64,000 nucleotides of DNA from Petrosia ficiformis (taxonomy: Eukaryota; Porifera; Demospongiae; Haplosclerida; Petrosiidae), in the NCBI GenBank assembly GCA_947044365.1, contig OX345636.1, forward strand, positions 46,501,037-46,565,036, given 5' to 3'. A program made the translations under genes and the position numbers. Under the pieces are notes generated by a model, which had not been told where the DNA came from, searched no databases, and saw only the letters and a list, made by a program, of their open reading frames with translations. This document shows positions 1 to 12,400 of the stretch, one piece after another (positions within the stretch are counted from its first letter, which is position 1; every line of letters begins with the position of its first letter).

Positions 1-44
1 CTAAAAGAGGTTTTAATTATCTAAAACAACACTGCCGTAAACCT

Positions 45-180
45 TCGTCCCCAAAACCTTAACCCTAAATCCTCGTCCCAAAACCCTAACTCAGAGCGCT
101 TGTCCTAAAGCTCTAGCTCAGAGCCCTTGTCCCAAAACTCTAGCCCTGAGTTCTTGTGCCGGAGCCCCTACTCCATTGTT
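45..180. repeat. Degenerate minisatellite, unit about 30 bp
   Basis: Four to five imperfect copies of a unit of the kind CTTGTCCCAAAACTCTAGCC followed by CTGAG follow one another. It resembles a decayed CCCTAA-rich satellite. No coding frame runs through it. Confidence 0.6.
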
Positions 181-997
181 AGGAAAGCCTCTCATGAATA
201 TTCATGAGTTAAATTAGGTAATGAATTTTTATGGAAATGATTACAATTATAGCACAATTTTCTTTGTGTTCACAGGTTTATCTTGTCAGTCTCGTTCACA
301 GCCCGGTGGGAGGAAATGTCAGTTCTGACGTAAGTGCATCACTTTTTATATTTGTATTTGTGGTTGTATACCACTCCCGGTTCTTCAGAGAACGCCAAAA
401 AGTCAAAAGATTCACCTTTGAAATTCACAATTAATAGATTCACTATAAGCAAAGTATCAGCAGTATACACCATTTAAGATGAATTTGCCTAGATGTCTTA
501 ATCTTTGGAGTGTGCTGAAGCTCCTTTCACTGGACAGCTAAGCCTCACCCCCAAGAATAAGGTTGTTGTCTACACTCTGAATGAACATCATTGCTTGGGT
601 GAAGCTAGGCAATTATGAAGTTGATAAATATGTTGCTATTGTACTGTTTTAGCATTTCAACTGCTTAAAAGTATGCAACAAATTATGTACTATATTATAT
701 TATATTTTAAAGCTATAGTTCATTACATAAGGAAAACGAGGTTTGGGACTCTTACCTCTTTATCTATTTTCTATGTTTCCATATAAATACTGTTAATGAA
801 TAAAAATACACTGGTTTAATACAATATAGTTATCGCTAGATGTAGAAAAGAACACACAGTTCAAATGGTAACACTTTCGGGACTCTAAGCAGTGTGGTAG
901 GCCAACGCTCCAGTTTTCCAGCTGAAGGTGTAGTAACTACTGTGTTAGTTGGTGAAATTATTGTTTAACAAAAGCCTTATATTATGCATGATTAAAA

Positions 998-1485
998 CAA
1001 GATATGTACAGAAAGGTATCCCTATGATTGCTTTGTAGTGCTGACTTCATCATGCCTCAGTGAAACACAACAGCCTATTATATTTTGATTATCTACTCCC
1101 CTTACCTTTTAAAGGATCCTGTAGAACTTTAGAAATATATTTCAGGTAGAATAGCTAGATATTAGTTCCAGTTTCTACGTAAGTTTAGCTACAAGCAGCT
1201 TTCTTCTTGCTTCCAGCGAGCTTGAGCGAGAGTTCTATTATGTCCACACTCATTAATTGACCGCAAATACGTATACTACGCGCATAAGTGACACATGACC
1301 GTGATGAGAAAATCAGTCATTTGTCAATAAAATTTTTCAAACACTTAATAACCAACAAAATCTGGTATTCAGGAAGAGCAAATATTTCTCTACCTAAATT
1401 ACAAATTTAGTTAGTTTTCTATAAAAAATGGCTGAGTAATAATGAATCACGTGAGAATCCAATCATAGTCTTATACGAGCCATAA
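998..1485 (+). mobile_element. MITE-like element, family B (full-length, diverged)
   Basis: The left end reads CAAGATATGTACAG and then TATCCCTATGATTGCTTTG. The right end is a decayed form of CAATCATAGGGATGG...GGGCCATAA. Between them lies the same interior as the copies at 32310-32812 and 38151-38633, for example TTTCAGGTAGAATAGCTA and TTAGTTCCAGTTTCTACG. Length, end order and inverted ends match those two copies, whose borders are fixed by empty sites in gene 4. No coding capacity is visible, so it is a non-autonomous DNA element. Confidence 0.6.
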
Positions 1486-1913
1486 TTATTATACTAGTGA
1501 TGATTAATGTATTGTTATTACGTGACTGCAAGCAAATTTTAAAAAGAGAGTGGGGCAACAGTAAAAGTTGATTTCCATCAGGACATGATGTGATGGCCAA
1601 TTTTATTTTTGGCATTTAATATAGGAATGCCTCCAACTTGACACTACCCTTTTCCTTTAGTATGTTTATGAAATTTTCCAGCTGTAATTTTTTTCTTTAT
1701 TGCAAAAGCAAAAGAGTGAGGCCCATAACAACGAAATACTAATAATAAGGCCGAAACATGCATAACCTATGCATTCAGTACAGCTGCTCGTCTTTACACC
1801 AGTATCACTAGACACTAACGTAATTTTCCGTAACCCGTACTACTTACTGTCTACTTTCCGTATCCGTAAAAATCCGATAGTCTACCTCCCGCCGTGCGAT
1901 TGGGGACTCTGAG

Positions 1914-2108
1914 ATGGCGTTCCTTCAGTTTCTTGCAATCCTGTACATAATCTGCCAAACCAAGGCTGGTAAGTTTTACGTTAGTTAGTATGGAATTGAA
2001 CAGTGCTGTTAATTATCTGCTCACAGATGCATGTTTACTGTGAGCATAGGAGAACATGTACAGCGTGATTTATAATATTTTCTATGTTTATTCCGTTATT
2101 ATATATAT

Positions 2109-2139
<31 letters not shown>

Positions 2140-5100
2140 AATTGAATAAACATAGAAAATATTTTATATGTTTTATATGTCATATACACATCAGTACTAG
2201 TGTGTATACATTGTGTTTGTCAGATTGATAGCAGACATCATCTACCCTGTATAAAGAACAAGCCAAAAAATATATGTATATATATGTATATAAATATAAA
2301 TATAATATATATAATTATTATGTTTTATATGTTATATATTTTTTTGCTGATCTTTTAGCTACTGGTCGAGGTGCATTGCGTTTGGTGAGGAACTATTATT
2401 ACTCAACTGTACATGTCCAAGCATGGAACTCTGGTATAGTTGAAATATTCTATGGAAGCACTTGGGGTAATATTTGTGATGATTCCTTTTTTGCATTTGA
2501 TGAAGCAGATGTGATATGTCATCAACTTGGATACACTGGTGCTTCTTCTTATGGGAATACTGGAACCATAACTTCGTATGTTGTTTGTGCATGCAATTAT
2601 AATTATATTATAATTCATGATTAGTGGGGCTTACATAAAAGTGGGGGCTTACCACATATTTAAACAACCTGCAACAGTATACTAACCAATGTTTGTTTTT
2701 AAGTGTAGGTAATGATAAAGAAACGTTTAAATGTTTCAATACATTTGATGATTGATGCATGCGATTCTGTAATTCAATGATACCAGTACTGTAAAAAATA
2801 ATAGGTTATTTTAACCTTCAGTTAGTTATTGGAGTTTCAATGCAGTTCTATTTCCCTCAATGTTGATTTTTTTTCCTGGTTAGGTAACATTTACAAGTCA
2901 CATTTCATTTGAATTTTGATCTATATAAATTATATTGATTATATATAGTTATAAAGTACCACACATGTTGTAATAAACCATACGGTAACAAATATATTAA
3001 TACAATGTAGTCATAATACACACACTGTAAAAATAAAATAACAAATATATTAGTTGGTTGTTCTGAATACATACATGTAACACCATAGCTACTTTGGTCT
3101 AATTATATTAAAATACATAAAAGATATATGTATCTAATATAATCAATTATCATGCCTAATATCTCACATTAGATGCACAAAGAAGGTTTGGCAACCTAAA
3201 ATGGCCAGTATAAGGATATTGAGATTACAATTATTCAATTATATTTACAGTATATCCTTAACAATCTACACGACCAATTAAATTACAATTTAAATTATTT
3301 CTTGCAATGGTACTAACCAATAAATTTGTTATTTTAATATGCATGCGCATGTGCAGCATATTATTATACACAGTAAAAGGAAAGTTGTTCAAGTGGCTAA
3401 CTATTGGTTACTACATTTGCAAGTAATATTGTAAGTTTAGTTAGTTTAACCTAGTTGGCCCTGCAGGATACATAGGGATGCCAAACTACTTTGTGTCAAT
3501 TGTAATTAATCAATAATTATTGAAACAATATTTGACTATCAAAGTTTAGACAGTTGTAAACTAAACTATAAAGCATGGTGGGGCCAACGAACCATTATCT
3601 GAAGTTATGTGTGAGTGTGCACGGGATAGTTTTGATTTAGGATTACACTATCAAAATAGTGTAGTGGCCTCTTACACACAAAGGTGGATGCTTGCTTACC
3701 CATCTTTAAATAAACGAGCACTGGTCCAAGCATGCTTGCTAAGAAAGTTACTTTCTAGCCACCTATATTTAAGGTCAAGTGCTGTGGACGTGATTGGCAC
3801 ATGTGTAAGCAGTTCTCTCTGTAGGACATTTCACAGGACTCATGAGCACCTTTCTTTCATTTTTGAAATAAAGTAGAGAATAAAATGTAAGACTCATTAT
3901 AATTATATAGATAAAATACATGTATTTTTCATAATTGTACTTTTTGGATTTAAAAAGGAATTGAGTGCAGTTGATAGCAGCCACTCAGTCCTATTTCAGT
4001 TAGCAGATGTGATAGCAGAATCTTCATTCCTGACTTTTATTAGTAGTTTATACCTTTTGTATGCATTAAACAGTTAACCTTTTAATGGTTCTAAGTGTCA
4101 CACCCATACAAATGAGCTATGATATTATACATGATTATTGTAATCTTTTGATGTATTATGTGTAAAATTAATTATTGTTTGTTGTACACATGTGTAATAT
4201 CACTTTGCCACCTAGGCGAGTGTCCCGTCCCGACGGTGTTTGTTATACTAATTACTCTGGAATAACCAATTAACATCTGTTGTTTCACAGATGTTAGAAC
4301 TGGAATTCTAATGGTTTATACCTATAATACTATGCTCTGTATATAGCTACATTGTATTAATATAATCGTTATCGTATGGTTTATTACGACATGTACTTTA
4401 TAATTATATATACAGATCAAAATTCAACTGAACTGCGACTTGTAAATGTTACCTAACAGGAAAAACAAATCAACATTCAGGAAAATAGTATTACATTGAA
4501 ACTCCTGTAACAAACTGAAGGTTAAAATAACCTACAAAGTTCTAATCTACATACAAGATCCTTTTAAAAAGTAAAAAGAGTAGATAATCAAAGTAATAGC
4601 TATAATAGGCTATTGTATTCCAGGCATGAGAAACTCAGCCATGATTACTGAATGATGATACTAGAAAGTAATCATAGGGATACTTCTTTCGAATTCTCTA
4701 TATACACTAAAAATATATTTCAGGCAGAATAGATATTAGTTCCAGTTTCTATGTAAACGTATATGCAGCTTTCTTCCTGCTGGTCTGTAGAATGAGGAGC
4801 TTGAGTGCATGTTCTATTACAATTTATGCTCATTAAATGACCGAGCCAGGCGGAATGATGAAACTTCCTTAACTATGTATACAACACATATTCATGTAAG
4901 TTGTGATGCAAACATAATTATAAATATACATTAAACCATTTGGACAGCAATCACAATGACCCTATGACCAATAAAAATTCCCAATGTAATTGCAGCTAGT
5001 ACCATGCATTTATACTATAGTATGAAGCACAAGAAGGCAGACTGTATCACTGAGCCAGCGGGCAAAGTTGCTATAAATCAGTCAAATTAGAGATGTTATC

Positions 5101-8100
5101 AACTGATTTGTTTATGTTGATTGGGTGTATTTGGTTTCTATATAGCTTCATTAAGTCATTAGTGGCTTAAAATTCATTTTTTGTAGCACTTTGACACACC
5201 CACTAAACATTATATAATCTAATTGTCATTATAATTACTGTAAACGCATGTTAAGGACATTCACATTTTAATTATTAATTTAGTGAATAAAATGTTTAGT
5301 ACATTCCTGTCATAACTAATATTCAGTCCAACTACAAATTTTTACCATTGAAAATTTCTTTGCTTGTAGTATAATTACTATTCAACAAGCCACTGTTTCT
5401 TTTCCTACATCAACATCTTAGCTATTCTTGTTTCAGATATGGTACAGATTTGAACAGTATGTTGATTGAGGATGTTTCATGTTCATCATCTGATTACTTG
5501 GTATTGTTGCGATGTAGTGTGACTACTCAGTACTCCAGTTTCTGTAATGATCACAGCAGGGATGTAGTCGTTGGTTGTTGTGAGTTTACTGAATATTTAC
5601 ATACGTATATGGAAAATTATGAATTTCATTTTGGAAATTAAAATGTAAAGACTGTGTATACGTTAAATTGTATGTATTTGTAATAATTATCAAGGACGTA
5701 ACCAGGAAGAATGAAAATGGTAGGCTTAAAGAAAATGATGTGTGCACCGCGCCAAAACTTTTAGCTAATTAATTATTTGGAGGGGTGTGGTCAATCAACA
5801 ATACTCGTAAAATTTGACTTATTCATTTAATATGGCGCTATAGAAGTGATCTCAGCTGTATTTACTGAAAAGCAGTTGCATAGCTACGGTGTGGCAATTG
5901 TCAACCAATCATTTCTGTTGTAGACCAGGTGTAACTTAATTAACGAGAAGATTGCCACAATTTTGGTCAAACACTACTACTGAGTTATGATAGAATAAAC
6001 CACCATGATGAGCCTCATGAGAAATTGAAAAGCAATGTGATCAGTACTCGTGCAAACACATATAGCCACATATAGCACAAGTAGCGCTAAGCTCAATCAA
6101 TTATAATTAAGGTGTGTTCCTTTTTAGTGCATACTATACTGCACATGTAATTAAGTGACTACGCTCCTCATAAATATTTAATTAGTCACAATATTTTCAT
6201 GGCGTGCTTTGCATGCCCCCGCTGAAAAGAATCATAAGTTGTCAGGAAGCAATTATATTTCCAACATAATTATCATTATTATTAATACTAGGCATACATA
6301 TATATGCAGATCAGCCTTGTGCTCATAAAGTAATGTATAATTATCTTAGAAAGTGAACATATTAAGCTTACTTGCATAGACAATCTGTAAAACACATGAA
6401 ATACTACAACAAAGGAGATTAATTGTTGTATTAACATCAGAACTCTCTTGATGAAGACTCCGAGAAACTGCCTAGCGCTCAGAGCTACAGTTATATATAC
6501 ACGTGGCTGATCCGCCTATGCTACCAGACCAGACATTGCACATGTAAACACGATATATGTTTATTTACACGATAATCAAGACAAAAACTACATACATGTA
6601 TATATACGAGTCACGTTTCAATGAAAGCATAAGATAATGTTTTCATTACTGACACGCTGTTCTGTTGTGCAAATGGCGGCAACTGCTTGAAATTTGATGA
6701 GGGCTCTGCTGTTTCTACTTCAGCTTCGGTTTCAAGCAGTGAAAGTGATACCAGCCATAGTGAATTAACAATACTAGAAGAAACAACTTGGATACGAGCG
6801 AAGCTTTAATAAGGTCCGTGTCAACTACAATGAATTTTTTTAACTTTCTGAAACCCGACCAACTACTTACTCCAAATGTTTAGCACGGTGTAGGCTTTGC
6901 CGTAAAATATACAAGTTTACTCTTACTACAAAAAGGAATTTGCTTAAACATCTCCAAACTGCTTACCTGAGAAATTACAAAGAAGAACTACGATCAAAGC
7001 AACAGTCTAAGGTGCCTCCTGATCAACATATCATCTTAAGCCAGCGTAGAAGTCGTATTAGATGTGCCGAACTTGAGAAATTAGTGTTCATTAAATAAAC
7101 ATTGTCATAATTATTATGCTACATGTTTCTTTAACTGCATAATTCATTGTTCAGATTACATAGCTACACGATATATGAAAATTTAATAACAAAATACTAG
7201 ATTAAAAAAATGAAATGTAAAAGTACTTACAAAAATTTTTTACAATACATACAAGTAATATATGATGCTCTTTTTAAAAATACAAGTATATAAATGAAAC
7301 CAGTAGATGTGCAATGTACCAGAGGGTCTGCCACTCTGCCTAGCAAGACTACATTCACTCTAACTCCAATATTCACTTGAGTTAGACAGAAGACATTGTA
7401 AGAAAGCCATAGATACTAAAATCATGCTCCGTTAGCTGTAGGAAAGCAGCAAGGCGAGTGTTTAACTGTCTTGCTTTCCGTGACACCATGTTTTATTACG
7501 CCCACAACTAATTATTGTTGTGCTAATTACATTCCTGATGCAGTACTTTCTATGTAGGGATGACACGAAAAATTATTATATATATACAATATTTGGAAAA
7601 GTAATTAACAAATAAGTTCAAAATCTCAAAGTAGGCCAAAGCCTACCCTGCCTACTGCTAGTTATGCCCTTGATAATTATTGTTAAGTATTTCTAGATAG
7701 TGTGCTTTGGTTGGTGTGTTTTTAATCATGTTCTTTACAATAAAAGCCTTCAGGGCCCTAGAAGCAACCTCTGAGGGCCTGAATTCTAAATATTTTTATA
7801 CTCCCATACCTCGCAATAAACAACGTGCTTATTTTTGTGATCCATGTAAATTGTAAAATCCTCTAATGCCATAGCTACTTTGTACCAATTGTAGTTGAAG
7901 CACTATATTTTTAAAAGTGCTGTCTACATATAATTTTATTATTTCAAGCCAACAGTTTAGTATACGTTTACTACTATAGTGCATAGGGTTTGGGAACCTG
8001 CAAACACATAATTTAATTTATTGTACTGTGCCTTTAATACTTGGTGCACATTATGTTGTAGTAACATCATGTAAGTAGCCCCTCTATGATAATTGACAAA

Positions 8101-11100
8101 CTAAATTTAGCTCTATATTCCTTGCAACTGCAAAAAATAAAGTAATTATTTTAATGAATTACTTTTTATGTACATAATTTTATAGATATGAATCAGTATG
8201 CATTGTATATGTAGAAAGGAAACTATGGTATTCCTGGGGCTGCAGTCAATTAATGGGCATGGCACACAGAAAATATATAACTTCTGTCAAGTATTAATTG
8301 TAGCTAAATTGATCAGAGAGTACTGTAGGGCTCTTTGTGTAGACTGTAGGGAAAAAACAAAAAAATGCACATACCTTTTCATATCAAGTGTTTAATGACT
8401 AACAATACCTTTTAGATGTCCATGCAGACATTGTAGAGTAGAGAATTGTCATGTGGTAAAACTGGAAGTTTGCTGATCCAAATCATCTAACATTATATTA
8501 AATTTTGTTTTATATTTATAAATTGGTAAAGGGCTATCAAAGTATTTCTAAAGGTCATTCACCGTATCCTCAGAATAACTGGATAACCAAAACATTTTTA
8601 CTTGCACCGTTTTAATATAATTATCCTTCTTGTTTATGTCAAATTTCAATCCATTGCTTCATTATTGAGTTACAGTATAATCATGAATTAACCTAACCTT
8701 ATGACATTAAACTATACACTATATTACATATAAAGTCATCGCACCATAATTTAGAGGACATCGTGAATATGAACAGACTTTAGCAAGAATCCAAATAATT
8801 CTATTTTAGTGTAAATTAGTAAGCATTTAGCAACTATTCAGTGAATGCTAATAGCAACTATAAAAACCCAGATGTGGTACTGCAAAATACATTCCATGTA
8901 ATATCTAGTTTTCTTGTACTTATGGACACATGGTGAAAGAATTCAGCCAAATCAGCAGGGCCAAGAGTTTGAGTGCCGAAGCACTTCTTTTAAGCTTATG
9001 CTTCACTGTTGTATTCTAATCATAAGACCTTTACAGAGTAAACAAGAAATCAAACTTAAACTGTAACACAGATAGTATATTTCGCTATTGACTTCATTTG
9101 TTATGTCACAAGACCTTGTAACACCTCTTCTGATAGTAACCTGCTTAAAATTGAATGCCATATTTATTAATTATCATTGATCTTGAGAGTATTGAATATG
9201 TTTGATTTTGAGTGTTTGATTTCGATCAGCTCACTGTGGTTCTTAGTTCTTCAATCTTAGTATTTTGATATGTATAATAATTCATGTTTTATAACAGATT
9301 CTACAAGACTATGGGATAGTCCTACATCAGGTCAGATACGTCTTACAGGAGGTAACTTTTCCAATCAAGGCCTTCTTGAGATCTATTGTAATGGAGAGTG
9401 GGGAACAGTGTGTGATGATACGTTTTTTGGTACAGAAGCACGAGTAGCATGTAGACAATTGGGATATAATGACTACTATGATTATGATCATCTTTCCATG
9501 TGAGATGTGTTTGTATGACAGCAGCTGTATATTATGATTTTCTTCTTATAACATAGAGTTGGAACATTTTCTCAGCCAATCTGGTTGGATAATGCTGATT
9601 GTTCATCTTCCAGTTACACTTGTCTAACTACTTGTGAAACTTGTCCTTCCTCTGAAAGTGTTTTTTGTAGTCATTCAGAAGATGTCACTCTGGATTGTAG
9701 TAAGTATATACAAATAATACTGTACATAATTATAGGACAAAGTATACAAGTCTTAGATTTTAACAATTTATTATGTTAGTTACAGAACCATTGTGAGCGT
9801 TCTACCAAGTGCTATGTATACCTCTAGACATTTGCTTAGCTTGAGCTTTGCAGAAACACACTGTAAAATCTTCCTGGGAATGTTGTGATCATCAATCCCA
9901 TCTACTATATTGCAACAATAGTACTATATTTCCATCAGGTGGTTTCTATGGAGAGAACAGCTCTGCATGGTACTTTGATACACCCACGCACATACAATGA
10001 ATTGTCAAAATTGTGTGGTTAGGTCTAAGACAATTATATGTCCTCAGGTTAGGATATATATAACATTAGACACATTATAATTATATAACACTACATAATA
10101 ATTATAGTACTATATAATCATGTATTTTATGGTGGTGTACTGGTAAGAGATTTTAGTGATAAACCTTTAACTATAAGTATACCGATAACCGATCCAATTA
10201 TTGGTGCATCACGAGTATTTTAGGTGCAATACGTAATATCAAAGGAGCTGCCAAGTGCTATATTTGCCATATAGTACAGTTAGAGCACTATAATATAATG
10301 CTGTGAGGGATATATACTTTAAGGTAAGTTGTTGGGAAAGATGTAGCTAAAACATCTGTTCCAATTACACCAAAACCTACTGTTGCTTCTTCAAAGTGGT
10401 GTTTTAAAATTTTTTACTAACTGGTTGGATTTCCATAAGTCTAGTCTTAAGTGGCTAGCTGTTCACATGAGACTACAAGCGATCCAGTGGTCCCAACAAA
10501 GAACTATCTCCTATTTGCTCTGCTAAGCTCTTAAACAAATAGCTGGCTGTTTATGTGACCAAGTTGCAAAGGTGAGAAGTAAATAGCTGATTGGTTTTTA
10601 AAATATAATTTTTCACGTAAGTGCTGACAGGTTTTATACGAATCATCATATAAACTTGCTGGTTGGTTTATATCTGATTTACATAACCTGTGGTTACTTT
10701 GATGTTTTGCCGTGTTGAGATATATAGCAAAAACTAATTTCTGGTCAAAGTATCAAGATAATATCTTCAGGTACTATAAACGAAAGGAGTTCATCCAACT
10801 ACCAATGGATCCAATACTCCTGCAGACGAGGCTATATGTGAAAAAGAATAGTCATCATAAAATTGATAAACATGCACAACCTATTTGCACAGACTTCATT
10901 TTTACTAGCATGCAAAATGTGAAACAATAAACTTTCATGTTTTTCCCCACCACAAAATCCTAGATAGAACCCTTGCATGGAAATGAACAGATTAATAGGA
11001 GACAAGGGACTAATTTAATAAGGAAGACAGAGATAAATTGAACATGCATGTAATACATATCTAGAACACTGCATTTACTATTTCTCTATACACCCCCACT

Positions 11101-12400
11101 TAATTCACTTTGTTCAAATTAAATTAAGGTGGTACTAGGGAGTGGGCGGATGAGACTCCAACCAGTTTCAAAATAGATTATATAATATGGCTCTAACCTG
11201 GTGTAATAGCAACCTTCATATCTTCTGATCAGCTTTATATTGTCCTGTAATTGAAGAAATATGGTTAAAATCGCCATTTTTCCAATCACAATAAGTACAA
11301 AACCACAAAAGCCACACCCACCAATCATGGCGTGCACCAAGTACAATGTATTTTGAGAAAACAAATAGAGCCGTTTTCTGAAAATTCATTTACTTTTATA
11401 GTTACAAGAGGCTGAAGAAAGCTGAATTCTGTAGCTTTTCACTGAAACCATAAAATTTCCCTTTCTAGACACTATCAAACTCCGATCTTTCTCAGAGAGC
11501 AACTACAGCTACCCCGCCATTGTTTTACACCCACCGCCGCCTCCACCACCCATGGGGCGTTTGTTTCTGAAAATAGAAAACATTAAGGCCCAATAATTAT
11601 ACCCCCGGGTTGGTGTGGCTTCCAAAAAATACAGAACAGAAGCAGATTGTATGCAGCAAGAAGCTTGTAAGACTAGAAACTGATTGGAGTAGTATCCGCC
11701 CACGAAAAAGACTACAAACTTAATGATTAAATTTATAATAACAATTGTTAGACTTTGTATACTCTGAGGGGAAATTTTGTTTTCTGATTCTTCTCAGGTT
11801 ACTCTTCATTTGATTCTGATGTTTCAACAACAACAAGTTCCACTTGCAGTACTGATTGTTAGTATAAGCTCTGTGTGTATTAATGTTTTTCTACTAGCAA
11901 TATTTGTACAATACTTCCTTTATAATTTTGTATCTCAATATTCCACAGCACCATCTACTTCATCCTCAGCAGCTGGAACCATTGTAGGTGCAGTTCTTGG
12001 TATTATATTTGGTATAATCTTCTGTATATTGATCTTCACTGTACCATTCTGTATTTGTTGCTGTCTTGGAGTTGGGGTAGGTGCAGCTTCTAGACGTTCC
12101 CCAACTACAAGAGTAGTGGCACACCCTACAACATCTACCACTACTGCTGTTATCACCACTGAAGAGACCCAAACCTCTAACTTCAGTCCACAAACAAAGC
12201 AGGATCCTCCTCCCCCTTATATTCAACCTCCGCCACAAGAAAACCCCTATCCAACTACCTATCCCACTCAGCCAGGTTATCCTCAACAGCCTCCAGCTTA
12301 TCCTGCTGGTGGCTATCCTGGAAACCCAGAGTATCAACAATATCCAGGCTACCTCAACCCTACCCTCCTACTCAGTATTGATAAAGAAGAAAGTAACTAA
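1914..12400 (+). CDS. Gene 1: SRCR receptor (SP-A-B-TM-PPxY tail), 423 aa
   Basis: I infer seven exons: 1914-1968, 2359-2575, 5437-5579, 9298-9499, 9557-9699, 11798-11857 and 11949-12400. They total 1272 nt and are open throughout. Exon 1 encodes a signal peptide (MAFLQFLAILYIICQTKA). Residues 19-138 are SRCR type A (WGNICDD, VICHQLGY) and 139-253 are SRCR type B (WGTVCDD, VACRQLGY, HSEDVTLDC). Residues 254-273 are a Ser/Thr linker with one Cys. A glycine-rich transmembrane segment lies at about 283-308 and ends in FCICCCLG, which is likely palmitoylated. The Pro/Tyr-rich tail contains DPPPPY, a WW-domain ligand. It is predicted to be a type I plasma-membrane receptor of unknown ligand. Compared with the duplicate at 18071, the last 17 or so residues are shifted by a one-base deletion near 12350, giving a novel C-terminus. 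The start is the only ATG that gives a signal peptide with a phase 1 donor. Confidence 0.85.
2075..2162. repeat. Perfect inverted repeat around an AT run
   Basis: Nineteen-base arms, ATATTTTCTATGTTTATTC at 2075 and its exact complement ending at 2162, flank a run of TA dinucleotides. It lies in intron 1 of gene 1 and can fold as a long hairpin. It may be a small palindromic transposon. Confidence 0.75.
2802..4534. mobile_element. DNA element with long (about 200 bp) terminal inverted repeats
   Basis: The segment 2802-3015 is the diverged reverse complement of about 4325-4534. Both contain AGGTTATTTTAACCTTCAG, GGTAACATTTACAAGTC (or its variant), AATAAACCATACG and ATTAATACAATGTAG. This gives a 1.7 kb element in intron 2 of gene 1. 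The interior shows no recognisable transposase. It includes a 45 bp segment (4199-4245) that recurs inverted at 44232-44276. I see no clear target duplication, so the exact ends are uncertain. Confidence 0.6.
4199..4245 (+). repeat. Dispersed GC-rich repeat, copy 1
   Basis: Contains CACTTTGCCACCTAGGCGAG followed by TGTCCCGTCCCGACGG. The reverse complement recurs with a few changes at 44232-44276. It is much richer in G+C than its surroundings and is probably the end of another transposon family. Confidence 0.6.
5691..7672. mobile_element. hAT-type DNA transposon remnant with 8-bp target duplication
   Basis: Inverted ends CAAGGACGTAACCAG and CTAGTTATGCCCTTG bound a 1982-bp element. It is flanked by a perfect 8-bp direct repeat ATAATTAT (5683-5690 and 7673-7680). 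The 8-bp duplication and the end sequence are typical of the hAT superfamily. Inside, about 6875-7000 reads as a decayed BED-type zinc finger (spaced C..C, then KRNLLKHLQ), the usual N-terminal DNA-binding domain of hAT transposases. The catalytic region is missing, so the copy cannot move itself. It lies in intron 3 of gene 1. Confidence 0.75.

Larger units (their letters stand above)
1..1913. other. 5' flank of gene 1, no supported gene
   Basis: No convincing exon was found here. The stretch holds a degenerate minisatellite (45-180) and one transposon copy (998-1485). The 110 bases before the gene 1 start codon are less AT-rich than their surroundings and probably hold its promoter, but I recognise no TATA box. 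They do not contain the GC-rich motif seen before genes 3 and 4. Confidence 0.5.

Noticed and set aside
231..434. 67-codon open frame containing a possible exon after a TTCACAG acceptor (about 279-329)
   Set aside because: Acceptor and a GTAAGT donor exist, but the encoded residues match no domain and no partner exons are seen; could be chance in AT-rich DNA.
2103..2140. TA-run as a regulatory TATA region
   Set aside because: It is inside intron 1 and forms the loop of an inverted repeat; similar TA runs occur in several transposon copies.
3607..3876. 89-codon frame inside the long-TIR element
   Set aside because: No recognisable transposase motif and no support from another copy.
11777..11948. 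Long open frame reading into the gene 1 tail exon from upstream, with its own Met
   Set aside because: Comparison with genes 3 and 4 shows a linker exon at 11798-11857 in another frame, an intron, then the TM exon at 11949; the upstream part is intron read-through.
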